From Candolleomyces eurysporus (taxonomy: Eukaryota; Basidiomycota; Agaricomycetes; Agaricales; Psathyrellaceae), in assembly GCA_027579435.1 (NCBI GenBank), contig JANBPK010001588.1, positions 1 to 26,902 on the forward strand: a stretch of DNA of 26,902 nucleotides, read 5' to 3'. Of this stretch, positions 1-10,439 are shown one piece after another (position 1 is the first letter of the stretch; the number at the start of each line of letters is the position of its first letter). The notes under the pieces were generated by a model that saw nothing but the letters and a program-made list of their open reading frames with translations, made no database searches and was not told the DNA's origin. The translations under genes were made by a program, and so were the position numbers.

Positions 1-401
1 AAGCATCGTCCGTCTATGACCTCAATCCGCAACCTCAGGGGGTGCCAATGTGTGCGAGAACCATGCTGCAGCGCTCGGAGTCCATATCTGTGACCGTTTC
101 ACACTCGCCGTCGACACAACTGAATTTCGATAGTTTTCCATGGCCCGCGCTCGAGCGGTCGCAATGGGGCAATGGGGAAAAGACATGTCATGGGGATTCT
201 CCTGGATTCTCTCTAGATCCGAAAATTCGCAGTAGTTTCGGAGTGGTATACGCGAGCAGGACCAAGACACCAAACTACTCGTTCCATCTAGAAAAAAAGT
301 GCGGTGAGCTGACGCGTGGTTTCCAACGTTGCTCGGAGACTTACGCAACCAAGAACATACACAACACTCCAAATGCCATCGCGGCGAACTATCAACCTCG
401 A
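1..401. other. No assignable gene at the left edge
   Basis: Open frames run on both strands here (minus 22-447, plus 42-449), but neither shows a recognisable motif or a convincing gene context. The minus frame is arginine- and serine-rich and lacks hydrophobic or domain-like periodicity. The interval lies beyond the 3' end of the zinc transporter and may be its 3' flank, or the edge of a neighbouring gene outside the window. I make no functional call. Confidence 0.4.
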
Positions 402-2365
402 TCAACTCCGATTCCAAACATAGAAGGCGCACACACACCTCTCGCATAGCCTGCTTAGCGCCCTTGCTTTCAGAAAGTAACCTAGAGCACCAGAATTAGT
501 CGAACGTTGGAGAGAAGAGTATCGACGAAGCAAGCCACCGGCGAATTTTAGTTTCGCGCGCCGACGGCTAGATNAAAAAGAAGTGAAATCAGAAGAATCG
601 GCAAGATCAACATACGTTGGTAAAACGGCGACCGCTCCGATGTAAAGGAAGCCTCCAGCCACAAAAGGGATCACCTGAACGAAAACGAAGAGGCCATGAG
701 TCCAACAATCAGCGATAGAACAGGAGCAGAGTGGTGCGAGGTTGCTCACAAGATCAGCTAGTTGGGTGGTCGTTCCGAGCAGACCAGTGGCGTCTTGTCT
801 TACCCCAGCCGCAAGATCAATCAATTGCCTCTCCGAGCCAGTGGCGGCTGCGTTGTGCACAGCTATTCCAATGAAAGTTCTGTTTGATTGAGAGAACCCA
901 TCATGAGTGACATGGGTATGATCGACCAACTCAAACGTTCGTACCCAACCTGTATCGATAACACTAATCAGGAACGGCCAGCGGAAACAGAATATAATGG
1001 AGATGACATACGAAGGCTCCGATTGCGGTGATGAATTGCGATTGCATCGCCTGCCGCTTAGTGAAACCACTGCGAACCAGAATCGAGTAATCCGCAATTT
1101 CATGAGGAATTTCGTGTGCGAAACACGCAAGAGTGGTCGTTGCCCCAATGGCAGGGGAAGCGTAGAAGGAAGCAGCCATCCTATTGAACAGGTCAGGTTA
1201 TTCGGATTGGGGCGCGGTAAGTTTCAACGCACGCAAGACCATCAGTTCTAAGGCAAACTTGCATCAGTACCACTCCACTGACTTGGTTTGTAGAGGCTTA
1301 CATATTGTGAACGAAGTCGCCAAATAGATTCAAGTAGGCAGATAGTTTCGAGGGGCCTTGCGCCGGCTTTTCAGCCTCTGTGTGATGCCCATTAGTTTCC
1401 GCCTTATCCTCTCGACGGCGCTTCAGTTCATTTTGGGAGCTAGACTTGTCAATCCCAGACGCCAAAGAGACAGACTCGGGCTCAGAGTGCGAAGAGTGCG
1501 AGTGCGAATGCGAGTGAGAATGTCCACCCTGTTCTTCATCACCACCAAGCACCCGAAGAGTCTTTTCCATAAAAAAGAACGAGGCGAACCCCCCGAAAAT
1601 CGCGAGCCTGCAGGACGGAGACGTGTTCCATTTGATGAGATAAGGTCGGCCCCAGCTTCGCGAAAACTCACCCAATTAGAATGTTCCTCTTCTCTTCTAC
1701 CATCACGAAGTGAACACCAGAATCTTGGTGCTCACCCATGAAGGAATGCGGAACCAGATGTAGGAACACATCGGATAGAAGACCGCCCGTCTGTGAAAGA
1801 GAAGTGCGTGATAAGCATACAGTACAAGCTCTGAACACGTTCGAAGCGCAGTCGGCAAACAACATACCGCAAATGCAGTCATGGTGTTCAACGTGTTCGC
1901 GTTAATTTGTGCTGGGATAAACGCGAGTATAAAGTTCGGAATACTGGTTCGTCTCTAAATTAGGAACAACATTTCGGGTTTGCATTGAGGTTGAAGAGCA
2001 GACCCACGAGCTGATGTAGAAGGTGCCCAGTATTGAATTCCAGGCAGGACCGAACGGGAATAAAACGGCGAAGACTTTCCGCATGATTGGCGACTCCTCA
2101 TCCTCCAATGCGATCTTTAGAGCGCTCAAGCTCTCTACTGGAGCACATTTCGAGATTTCATCTTCCTAGAAACCTCGGTTTAGCGTACACGTTACTGCCA
2201 TGATGAAAAGGAAGAAAGAACACCCGTGACGGTGCATACACGCACATAGACCGAGAGAATTGGATCCGAGGCCTTCCCACTGGCGGCCTCTTGGCCGAAG
2301 ACCACTGCAGCATGAATTATGAGCAGTACGGCTGTGAGAAGGAGACTACGACGAGGAGAGAGCAT
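402..2365 (-). CDS. ZIP family zinc transporter, KE4/Zip7 (SLC39A7, Yke4) type
   Basis: Multi-exon gene for a ZIP metal transporter, a family that moves zinc into the cytosol; Zip7/Yke4 members act in ER or Golgi membranes. Exons read as 2365-2240, 2165-2008, 1943-1868, 1790-1672, 1607-1302, 1247-1233, 1180-1012, 949-945, 879-750 and 674 onward. The start gives a signal-peptide-like N-terminus (MLSPRRSLLLTAVLLIIHAA). Family marks in order are GGLLSDVFLHLVPHSF, a long loop with a run of HS repeats (exon 5, near 1490-1530), HNITDGLAMAASF, HEIPHEIADYSILVRSG (the metal-site helix) and PFVAGGFLYIGAVAVLP. Two exons are tiny, 15 nt and 5 nt; both are needed to keep the conserved frame. The C-terminus after VLPT is unclear: an N lies at 574 and the frame stays open to 402 without a clear final transmembrane helix. 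Either the last splice is unresolved or the 3' end is damaged. About 458 aa if read to 402. Confidence 0.85.
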
Positions 2366-2636
2366 TTTCGCGGTCCTGATAACGCGTGGGCGCTGCTGAC
2401 GACGGTGAGATCAGAGGTATGTATCCGTGCCGCTCAGTGTCGAACGCGGTGCTGGCGTCAATGATCCTTCAACACGGACCCATGGGAATTTTACACCAGA
2501 TTTGTCAGAGTCCGGCCCGACCGGTTCGGACAGCTGGCTGACTCTTCCAAGTTCGCCGCTAAGGGTCCACGGCAACGGCCATGTGAGTTAATACGAGTTA
2601 ATATGACAACTCTGAACCATCTTTCACCTTCTCCTC
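2366..2636. promoter_or_regulatory. Divergent promoter region between the zinc transporter and the HD-domain gene
   Basis: About 270 bp separate two divergent start codons, so both promoters must lie here. A possible 5'-UTR intron of the HD gene is visible: donor GTGAGT at about 2581 and acceptor CCTCAG ending at 2646. If it is spliced, the ATG at 2637 is lost and the in-frame ATG at 2649 becomes the start. No strong TATA box was recognised. Confidence 0.4.
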
Positions 2637-3695
2637 ATGCCCTCAGAAATGTATCCTACCCAGCAAGAGCAAGTCGTTATCGGTGCAGCCGAGAAGCTCA
2701 TGGTGGAAACGATGGCGAGGTATGACCCCTCACACGATGCATATCATGGTACTCCGGCAATTTGTCCAATTTATTTCGACGGTTCGCTGATATGTTCTTC
2801 TCTGGAAAAAAGTAAATCGGGTTCGAAAGACTGCACTCAGCTTGGCCCGAGCTTTGCCTTCCCCGGTTGACCTGTTGGTGGTGGAGATAGGTGTGCAGAT
2901 CTCTTTATCTTCATCTTGTCCCAATGTCGATCCAGATTCGTTGCAGCTGCCTTGCTTCACGATGTTTTGGATAAGAAGTACGTGACAAAGGAGGAAGCAG
3001 CCGATCCCTACGCATTTTTCCTACCCTTTTTTCAGGAGGTGGGGTCCACGGGAGGTGTAGATCTGGTGGCGGATAGCAGAGGCAAACTCATCACCAAAAT
3101 CATCGAAAACGTCTCCTGGTCCACGGAAAAAAATCTCAGACAACGGGATCTCTGGTCTGAATGGCATGATACATGTTTGGAGCTTCACTGCGTTCAAGAT
3201 GCTGACAGGCTAGATGCGATAGGTGCCTTCGGTATGTCTTATTCGTCTTCTTCGCCGCACTATGGCCCAGCATCACCTGTGAATACTGAACAAAGACCCT
3301 TCCTTGATACGATAGGCGTCCTGCGTTGTGCGGCCTATTCCAGTGTCACAAACAGGTGTGTGGCGGCTTTTAATGAAATATCACCTTCTTTGACCCATGA
3401 TTCCAACGACTTGTCCACTGTCGCCAACAAGTCCTTTGCACACGCCGCCCGACGACCCCAGGCAGTCGTTATCAGCAATACAACATTTCCACGACAAGCT
3501 TGTCCACATCCGAGGGCGCCTCAAGACGCCTCCTGGAAGGAAATTGGGGGACAAACGCCATCAATTGGTATGTCTTCGTTACAATGCACCGCACCAAAAC
3601 AAACACCGACGGTGACCCCATTATCCTTGCAGCTTCTCGAGTTCCTGCATTCGATAGAGGAAGAAAGCGCCGACCCCTCGAATTCGACTGTATAG
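2637..3695 (+). CDS. HD-domain metal-dependent phosphohydrolase (YedJ/YpgQ-like)
   Basis: Six exons: 2637-2748, 2813-2890, 2947-3231, 3316-3355, 3432-3567 and 3633-3695. All junctions are GT-AG and in phase, giving 237 aa. The HD signature is complete: a first histidine in SHDAYHVNRV (about residue 37), the His-Asp pair in ALLHDVLDKKY, and a distal aspartate in VQDADRLDAIGAFG. These residues bind the metal in HD phosphohydrolases. The layout (HxxxH near the N-terminus, HD about 30 residues later, D after about 70 more) fits the small stand-alone HD proteins related to bacterial YedJ and YpgQ, whose fungal substrates are poorly known; nucleotide phosphohydrolase activity is an inference. The ATG at 2649 in the same frame is an alternative start four codons downstream. 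Confidence 0.88.
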
Positions 3696-3738
3696 AAACA
3701 TCAGAAACCTTGGAACGCGGGCGTGTCCGAATAGTAGA

Positions 3739-5735
3739 ATGACTGAACGCCCCCCAGATCCTGTACTAGGGTCCACTCACCGCCGGCTCCCCCATGTGTT
3801 CTGCGGCGCTAAGCTACGACATTCGAGAAGGACCCTGGTCTGTCATTGACGGACTAACCTTAAGGGCTAACAAGTTCAACCCCCTAGTTTTTCTACCCTT
3901 GATATTCTTCTTCTGTATTGACGAAAGATTGGACCTGTTGCTTTCAGAGGGTGCAAACCTTAGAGAGCGTCAAAGCCACGAGACATTCACGAAGCTTTGA
4001 GTCACGAGTCTGCGCCACACAAGGCCGAATGCGCAGCACGGGTCAGGTAATGCTCTCGTTGAAAGTAATTTTCAGCAGCAACAGACATACCCAAATAGAA
4101 CCCTGGAACTCCCCAAGGCAACGGTTGAGTTGGCTACTTCAGTTGATTAAGATCTCTTCATATGATAAGCAAAGAGGGGTGATCTAGGAGACTACGAGAT
4201 ANTTTTGTCCGTTTTGGCCCCTTTCTACTTCTTTAAGAGATAACCGGGCAATAGCTCCCTTGTCTCGTTTCAGACCACCGGTCTCTCAAAAACAAGGTAG
4301 TCTTTGCTCGAGTATCTGGTCCAGATGCCGAAGATCTCGCAGGACAGATTCCTGGTGAGTATTGCCGGATTTGAGAATCCTGCCGACGTTGATATATGCG
4401 TTCAAGTTTAAGATCCCAAGAAGCCAACCCTATTCTATATTCAACGGTCCCTCTTTTCCCGGATATCTTGGTAGGCCATGAGGGGGACTTACTTTGAGAG
4501 ATCTCCACAAACTGACATACAGGTATGCCGCGAGGGAAGGACGCAGGCACGAGTATTCTTGGCAAACCAGATTTGTGGGTTCTTGTCGAAACGCTTCCAA
4601 GCATCACCAAGACTAGCAACATTGAGTTCAGCGTGAATTTCATGAAATAAATTGGCACACAGTGGCCTTCGAGAGAAACGGCAGGCACCATCCGAAAACC
4701 GCGGTCTGGATTCCACCTGCTAAAACCTTCTGACCCGATGCCGAGAATTCTATTTGAAGCTGTCTGTCATACAGATGAGCCGACCGACCAACCTAACAGC
4801 ATTTGATATGTTGGCCAACCAATGGCAGTCCGTATTGAGCTCTTGTTAAGTGACAGTTTCTGACCAAACCTGATCAAGGTCTGTAGCACGCGGTTGCTCT
4901 CCATCAAGGAACCCTGCTAACCCCAGACAGTTTGCGTTACCTCATTGGAATTTTCCTTTCCAAATCCTATTAGTCTTTTTTTCGCTTCCGCGATACTCCT
5001 CTCTCGACGTCGATCTCAGAAATGTGATAGGAACATTCACGGTCCAGCCCGTGAAGGTTCAACTGTGACGGTAGGGTGAATGTTCGTGATTGAGCCCTTG
5101 AATGCAAATCAGGAAACCACAATATGATATCTGAAGTTACCTTTGACAAGCACACAGGGTATTCCGTATCTCGGGCCGAACCCGTCATGACTTTCGAAAG
5201 AGATCCTGCAGGAAAACATCCACAGTTGCTCATCTCCTAGTGATGGGATGTGACGCTGGGATCAAATTTTCACAGTAGCAGATCGGGAAGTGGTTTAGGC
5301 TTCCAATAGCCGATGTCCTCGACAGGGAGGCGTCTGTCAAGGTCTTCCAAGATACAGTAATGAGACATCCTTAGGCGAAACCAAGCCTGGTGGAGACGCT
5401 AAGAGTTGCCTTGACAACAACTCGTAGCCCTGCTTGTTCTTTTTGCTCATCCAAGTATCAATACACTGGCGTACTTCAAATCGTCGATCACAGGGACTCA
5501 GTCAGACCCTTCGGCCGAGCAAAACTCGAGGGCTTGCAATTTTGAAACAAATGAGTTCCGGACCGACATACCGCACAGAGAAATAAACGGCATACGGCAT
5601 TTTGCAATTAGGGACTCGTGAGGCACCCGGAGTGAAAGTATCGCCTGTACGACTGAGTGCATTCAGATTTTGTCGTCGCTTCCTCCATGGAAATTCATTT
5701 ATCAATCTTGCCCGGACCAAAGTTTGTGAGGTACA
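3739..5735 (+). other. Gene-poor stretch with plus-strand coding-like fragments
   Basis: No intact gene could be built. Several plus-strand segments read like exons of a real protein: about 4115-4140 (a proline/leucine-rich stretch), 4276-4350 (ends at a GTGAGT donor), 4524-4649 (starts after CAG, reads GMPRGKDAGTSILGKP and runs to TAA), 4818-4870 (VGQPMAVRIELLLSDSF) and 5123-5240 (VTFDKHTGYSVSRAEP and on to a stop). They are separated by splice-like sites and stops and lie in different frames. The simplest reading is a decayed, or very intron-rich and unrecognised, plus-strand gene. The longer minus-strand frames (4233-4716, 4970-5233, 5502-5720) look like shadows. No function is assigned. 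Confidence 0.3.
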
Positions 5736-5741
5736 TAACGA

Positions 5742-6425
5742 AGGCCTGAATTGACTATAACAGTGCTAATTGAAGGCAGACATGTCGATATCGTAAAAGA
5801 GGTCCTATCCGGAGGATGTTAATTTTCTGAAAAGATGTTCCGGTTGAAGGGTTGCTCTTACCTTCTACAGACTCATTACCCAGTCCAGCCAAGCCTCCAA
5901 ATGGAATATCTTTTTACTACCGGCGCTGAATTTTCAAATATTTTTGAGAGGGGGTCCCACGCACGCAGAATGCCCCCCAGCGATGACCACAAAGGTGAGT
6001 CGCTTCAGGCTTCAGGCTCTCGTCCGTCTTTCCGACCGAACATTCCGCTACTGTCCAATGTGGTGGCGTTAGAGGTCGTGGATAAGCAAGCATTCCGTCT
6101 CACCTTGAAGATGACTGTGGGGGCATGCAGTGACTCGATAGTTCGCATAATTTCGCTCTTACTGGCATCACTTGAGCCGAGCCGGAGACTCCCCAAGAAT
6201 GATGATATCCACGACCTTGTGGCAGTAGGTTTCCCAGTCGGGCTCCGCAATAGATAACGCGCCTGTTAAATCGAGACTGGGAAAGGGTTAACAAAACGAT
6301 CTTAGCTCAGGTTGGAAACACTTACGATTGCATCTGGAGAGCCGCGAGGACGAGGACAGCTCTTGGATGTTTTCTCCCAGAATCTATTGTTTGCGCCATT
6401 TCTTCTGCCACCTGTTGATTATTCA
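5742..6425 (-). pseudogene. Truncated copy of the RFC small-subunit gene (3' part only)
   Basis: This interval matches the 3' half of the intact RFC gene at 8711-10299 in order and orientation. It holds counterparts of the last exon (near 5776-5800), exon 10 (near 5860-5925), exon 9 (near 5960-6040), exon 8 (near 6110-6260) and part of exon 7 (6325-6425). Matching stretches include the run before IKVR, the 'cttgtggcagtaggtttccca' segment, and the FYDIDM coding sequence near 5780-5800. Splice sites and frames have drifted, the sequence between exons 10 and 9 differs, and everything upstream of exon 7 (Walker A, the NEAD motif and the SRC motif) is absent. It cannot encode a working clamp-loader subunit. 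It is one product of the tandem duplication described in the findings. Confidence 0.85.
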
Positions 6426-6524
6426 ACAGCCAATAGAAAGCTTGAAAGTTGCAAACATCATCGAGTTTTACATGAAGCAAGGTCACCAGGGTGATTTCAG
6501 AGCAGATTTGGGGACGATTTTGGA

Positions 6525-8020
6525 CGCCCAACAACAGATATATCGATTCAAGAGTGACCGGCGGAATTCTTTCAAAACCCTGCACGGGACACCTTTTNGG
6601 GGGGATCCAAGGGTAGATGATCCCGTGAGTAGCATTCCTGGCAATCACTCGTCGCCGTACCCCTGTTTCTTCGAGCTGTTAAGCAAGGAAAGTCGAGTAC
6701 CAAATGGACCACTGCATCTGCCACCGGGTAGTCTTGAAGATGATTGCTTAGAAATCTGCAAGGTGGTAGCAACACCACCAACGTTTCCCGTCAATCCCGA
6801 TTGGAGCAAACTGGACGAGCGAGAAGAGTCGAAAGGAGACCGTGATTAGTGAAACACGAGACTCACCAGTTCTTTCCCTTCAAAGCTTCCGCATGTCCAT
6901 CTCAAACCTGGCCAATAAGGCCTCTCTATCCTCACACTCCTTGAAGTTGTCCAAAATCTTCAGATCCATCTCTTTCTTTCCTTCTCTTATCGTCCACTCG
7001 GCGTGCTCCAACCCCGAAAATGTTTTCGGCGGTTCCCTTTCGAAACGCCACCAGGCGACCTCGTTGACTACAGTCTCATCGATGGTTTGAATCTGAGCCC
7101 TGTTCCACTACTGAGCACGGGGGACCTGTGGGACTTCGACAAGCTGCATCTGAATCTCCGAATAAGACCACTTTCGAATCGAGCTCCGAACCGTCAAGTA
7201 GACTGGACCGGTGCAGCTAACGAGTGAATGCAGCGAACGACGGACAGACATGGAGGGGGGACAGAGTGAAAGAAAAGCTGTCATCGAATTCGTTCGCGCT
7301 GGTGAAAATCCGTACCTGATGGACGAAGCGCTCATTGATAGCTCACCATCGGGGTGGAGTTGGTCCCAGTGTAGAATTTGTGCTCGGACTTCCTCCACGT
7401 CCTACTCGTAATTTGGTTGAAACTCGACTGAGGCCGAGAGCTCCACAAAGTCTTTGGGGAGCTCCAAATTGATACGAGGTTCCTGAATTTGCAACGAGTC
7501 AAAAACATCGAACTTACCTGTGAACTTGTCCACTATACCCGGATCGTCAAAGAGCATCCGAATCGCGCGTTGCTCAGACAGTCACGAGAGGAGAGAAAGC
7601 ATCCCCGTGATATGGTTCAGTGTATCAGAATCAAGGCTCTCTGGAAGTGGCAAGTTTTCAACCTGCTTGAGATCCCCGGTATCCCCGGACCAAGAACGTC
7701 AGCTCGCAAAGACGCCTGGCGATGAGCTTCATCCATAAGCCGGCCTCCGTGGCCTTGACAAGCCAGAGCGTTGAAAAATCGCGTTCCTCATTCCCTGAGA
7801 AGACCCTTGACAAGATGAATTCGGATTTGCCGATGTTAAGGGCCAATTTGACGCTTCCGAAAACTCGATTCGAGTCGTCAAACTCAGGAGAAGTTCGAAA
7901 CAAGGCCACGAGAGATTCTGATCCCCAAAGTCGCCTACTCGCTTTGAGACGTTCAAAAGCTTGATATGTTCCCTGGAGAGGATCAGGGCATGGAATTTGG
8001 GGAGTGTCAACACTTTGGCG
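6525..8020 (-). pseudogene. Decayed unidentified gene, copy 1 (neighbour duplicated with RFC)
   Basis: On the minus strand several exon-like blocks follow one another. About 7900-7665 reads EFDDSNRVFGSVKLALNIGK and on through ERDFSTLWLVKATEAG. About 7655-7585 reads QVENLPLPESLDSDTLNHIT. About 7580-7530 reads EQRAIRMLFDDPGIVDKFT and ends at GTAAGT. About 7475-7400 reads PRINLELPKDFVELSASVEF. About 7375-7330 reads EEVRAQILHWDQLHPDGELS. About 7065-6895 reads TIDETVVNEVAWWRFEREPP and on. The composition is protein-like but stops and frame changes interrupt it, for example a stop after PNYE near 7408 and another after MDMRKL near 6890. The same order recurs in copy 2 at 11195-12280. I do not recognise the family. 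Confidence 0.5.
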
Positions 8021-8710
8021 TCGTTCCTAAAAGCGTCTAATCCAAAAAGAGAATCTGAAAGATACGAGGCCAGAACTTCAAGACCACGATTTCACAGCTC
8101 AATCTGATGGGTCGGCCTGTGGGTAAGTACGTTGTCAGATTTACTCTGCTCAATATACTCATCAAACTGGAAACATACCGTTTGAATCAGTCAATGCGTT
8201 TCCTTCGTTGTATGACAAGCACACGCCTGTTGGTGCATCCGAAGTCCCTAGTCGCTATCACGAATACAACGGTCGTTGCAACGTTTGACGAAAAGTCACC
8301 CACGATGGCCATCGTTGAACGATCCGGAAGGCAGGCACGGTAGAACAACTTTAATAGTCTTCTAGCTGAGGGCGGAGCGGCCCGGCCATTAACTGGCCGC
8401 GTGTGAGGACGCAAGTCAGGTAGTGAATGTTCTCCTTGGAATGCTTCCGGACTTGTGGATTCTCCGCCTGAAGGATAGCGTTAGTTCAGGACTTATGCCA
8501 CTCCCTGCTGGCTTACCATCTTGAATGTCGGGAGCAAACGACCTTCGTGCGAAGAAACAATTTGCATCCGCGTCTCACATGACTCATTTCCACCCTTCAG
8601 GTGCAAAACGCAAGTATTTAATGAAGATGACAAGCTCAACATTCAGGCCTGAATAGACTTTCTGGAAGGATGCAGGACGACAACATTCAGAACGAAAGCG
8701 TGAAATTGGT
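8021..8710. other. Intergenic stretch left of the RFC gene
   Basis: About 690 bp with no convincing gene. A minus-strand frame at 8187-8414 and a plus-strand frame at 8107-8343 overlap without a recognisable motif. Near 8645-8716 the sequence resembles 5742-5776 (shared 'aggcctgaat' and 'gaaggcagacatgtcgatat'), so the duplicated RFC segment seems to begin here, just beyond the stop codon. Confidence 0.4.
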
Positions 8711-10299
8711 CTAATCGAAGGCAGACATGTCGATATCGTAAAAGAAATGCTACGCGGGCATTGTGAGTTCCTTGAACGAACATGAGGGTGTAAGGCCGCT
8801 CTTACCTTGTACAAACTCATTACCTTGACCACCCAAGCCTCCAAATGGAATATCTTTTTACTACCAACGCGCATCCTTACCTCCTGGTAACAATCAGCAT
8901 GGTGAATTTCAAGATCGAAAGCGGTCCACATACATAGAATGCTGCCCAATGCATCACTTCAGGCTTTAGGCTCTCGTCCACCTTCTCGACTACACGTTCC
9001 GCTACTGTCTGGAGTGGAAGCGTTAGAGGGATAGCGACAAGCAAGCACTCTGTTGTCTCACCTTGATGATGACCGTAGGGGGTATGCAGTGGCTCAGTAA
9101 TTCGTATAATTTCGCTCTTACTGCCATCACTTGAGCCGGCGACTGCTCAGCAATGATCATATCCGCAACCTTGTGGCAGTAGGTTTCCCAATCGGGCTTT
9201 GCGATAGATAACGGCCCTGTCAAATCGGGTCTGGAAAACGTCTTAACGAAACAATTCTAGCTCGAGTAAGCAGACCTTACGACTGCATTTTGAGGGCCTC
9301 TAGGACGAGGATAGCTTTTCGAAGGTTTCCCCCAGAATCGTCCGCAATTTTCTGCGCCGCTTCTTCTGGGAGATGGAAGCCAGCTCTACGAGATACGTTG
9401 TTAAGCACAAGAGTCATCTGAGAGGGTTTCAGCGGTGTAGACTCGTAGGGAAAGGTGGAAGGACCTACCTCTTCCGTGCTTGGTGCGGCGACCCGCACCA
9501 GCAAACAACGACTTCGAATGGGGGCAATGAGGCGACTTGTGCTATTGGCGCAGAGGATGATACGCATATTCGACATGTATTTCTCCATAGTCCTTCGCAG
9601 GGCGGCTTGAGCGTCCCGGGATAATGAGTCCGCTTCGTTGATGATGACCACTGTGGAGGCGTCAGCGTCCAGCAACCCGGTCAAGAGACACAGCAGCTGC
9701 ACCTTTGAATCGCTGCTTCGCGCTAATATCCACCTGCTGTGTTTGTGCAATTTCTTTGATGATTTCTTGAATGACTAGTCGATCGTAGTTACCTGCTTCG
9801 CTGTGCGATCGTCCAGTTCACCTGATACTGACAGATAGCACAGCACTTACCTCGGTGTGATTTCGATGTGGAAGTTGCTTTGAACAATATTTATCTCCAT
9901 CTTTCTTTTCGAAGGGGTCAGGAATATCCGTTGATCAATTTTCAGCTGTGAAATGTTCAGCGAAACCACACCAAAATAAACACGCCAACTCACCTTCTCT
10001 ACCCCTGGTCCAAACAGTTGCCTCAGCGTGCAAGTGATACGTGTCTTCTTTCCAGCGCCAGACGGTCCGTAGAATAGCATGTGGGGGAAATCCCCTGATG
10101 CAGCCTATAACGGAGCTCAGAATGTTGTTCGTGCATTGACAATCCACTGAATCTTCTCACCAAGCTTTTCAGACGCTCTGAGAGCGATCTGTGGTAATTG
10201 AGCTCATCGAGGGTACGAGGTCTGTACTGTGAGGCAATGAGGTTTTAGTTTGCATTAAATTGAGCCTATTACACGTACCTGATCTACCCAGAGAGACAT
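8711..10299 (-). CDS. RFC5: Replication factor C small subunit (yeast Rfc5 / human RFC3 type)
   Basis: Clamp-loader subunit that, with the other RFC proteins, loads PCNA onto primed DNA in the nucleus. Eleven in-phase exons: 10299-10279, 10226-10161, 10104-9994, 9945-9851, 9800-9703, 9650-9469, 9417-9281, 9230-9062, 9008-8934, 8883-8806 and 8749-8711. The product is 356 aa, matching the usual family length. It begins MSLWVDQYRPRTLDELNYH. The Walker A-like loop is GPSGAGKKT, the Walker B-like motif is NEADSL instead of DEAD, and the SRC motif is IRSRCLL. This combination is typical of the non-hydrolysing RFC5/RFC3 subunit. The C-terminal collar domain is present (KIFHLEAWVVKVM, ending FYDIDMSAFD). 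A truncated relic of the gene lies at 5742-6425. ACGCGT boxes lie 80-130 bp upstream, consistent with G1/S control. Confidence 0.96.
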
Positions 10300-10368
10300 C
10301 TTGAAAGAGAGAGAGAGCAACAGAGGATAGTGGTAAAGGTGGTCGAGGTCAAGAGATGTGTGACAGAA

Positions 10369-10426
10369 ACGCGCTGGAAACGCGTGACATTAGATCACGC
10401 GTCTGCGACTCCAAGTCGTCACGCGT
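10369..10426 (-). promoter_or_regulatory. Cluster of MluI cell-cycle boxes upstream of the RFC gene
   Basis: Three perfect ACGCGT hexamers lie at 10380-10385, 10397-10402 and 10421-10426, with an ACGCGC at 10369-10374 and an ACGCAG just after 10426. They are 81-127 bp upstream of the RFC start codon. In yeasts this MCB motif is bound by the MBF complex (Mbp1 or its relatives) and drives G1/S expression of replication genes. The motif is palindromic, so strand is nominal. Single ACGCGT sites occur elsewhere in the window; the clustering is what stands out. Confidence 0.7.
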
Positions 10427-10439
10427 CACGCAGGATCTG

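Noticed and set aside
1358..1741. Plus-strand arginine-rich frame opposite the zinc transporter
   Set aside because: The repeated RVR pattern is the complement of the HS-repeat codons of the transporter loop.
5835..6257. Plus-strand 140-aa open frame
   Set aside because: It runs antisense across the relic RFC exons; the recognisable protein similarity is on the minus strand.
6328..6849. Plus-strand 173-aa open frame
   Set aside because: It overlaps the RFC relic and the 3' part of the decayed neighbour, both on the minus strand. Its resemblance to the frame at 11099-11521 reflects the DNA duplication and not a plus-strand gene.
9373..9624. Plus-strand 83-aa open frame
   Set aside because: Shadow of RFC exons 6-7 on the opposite strand.
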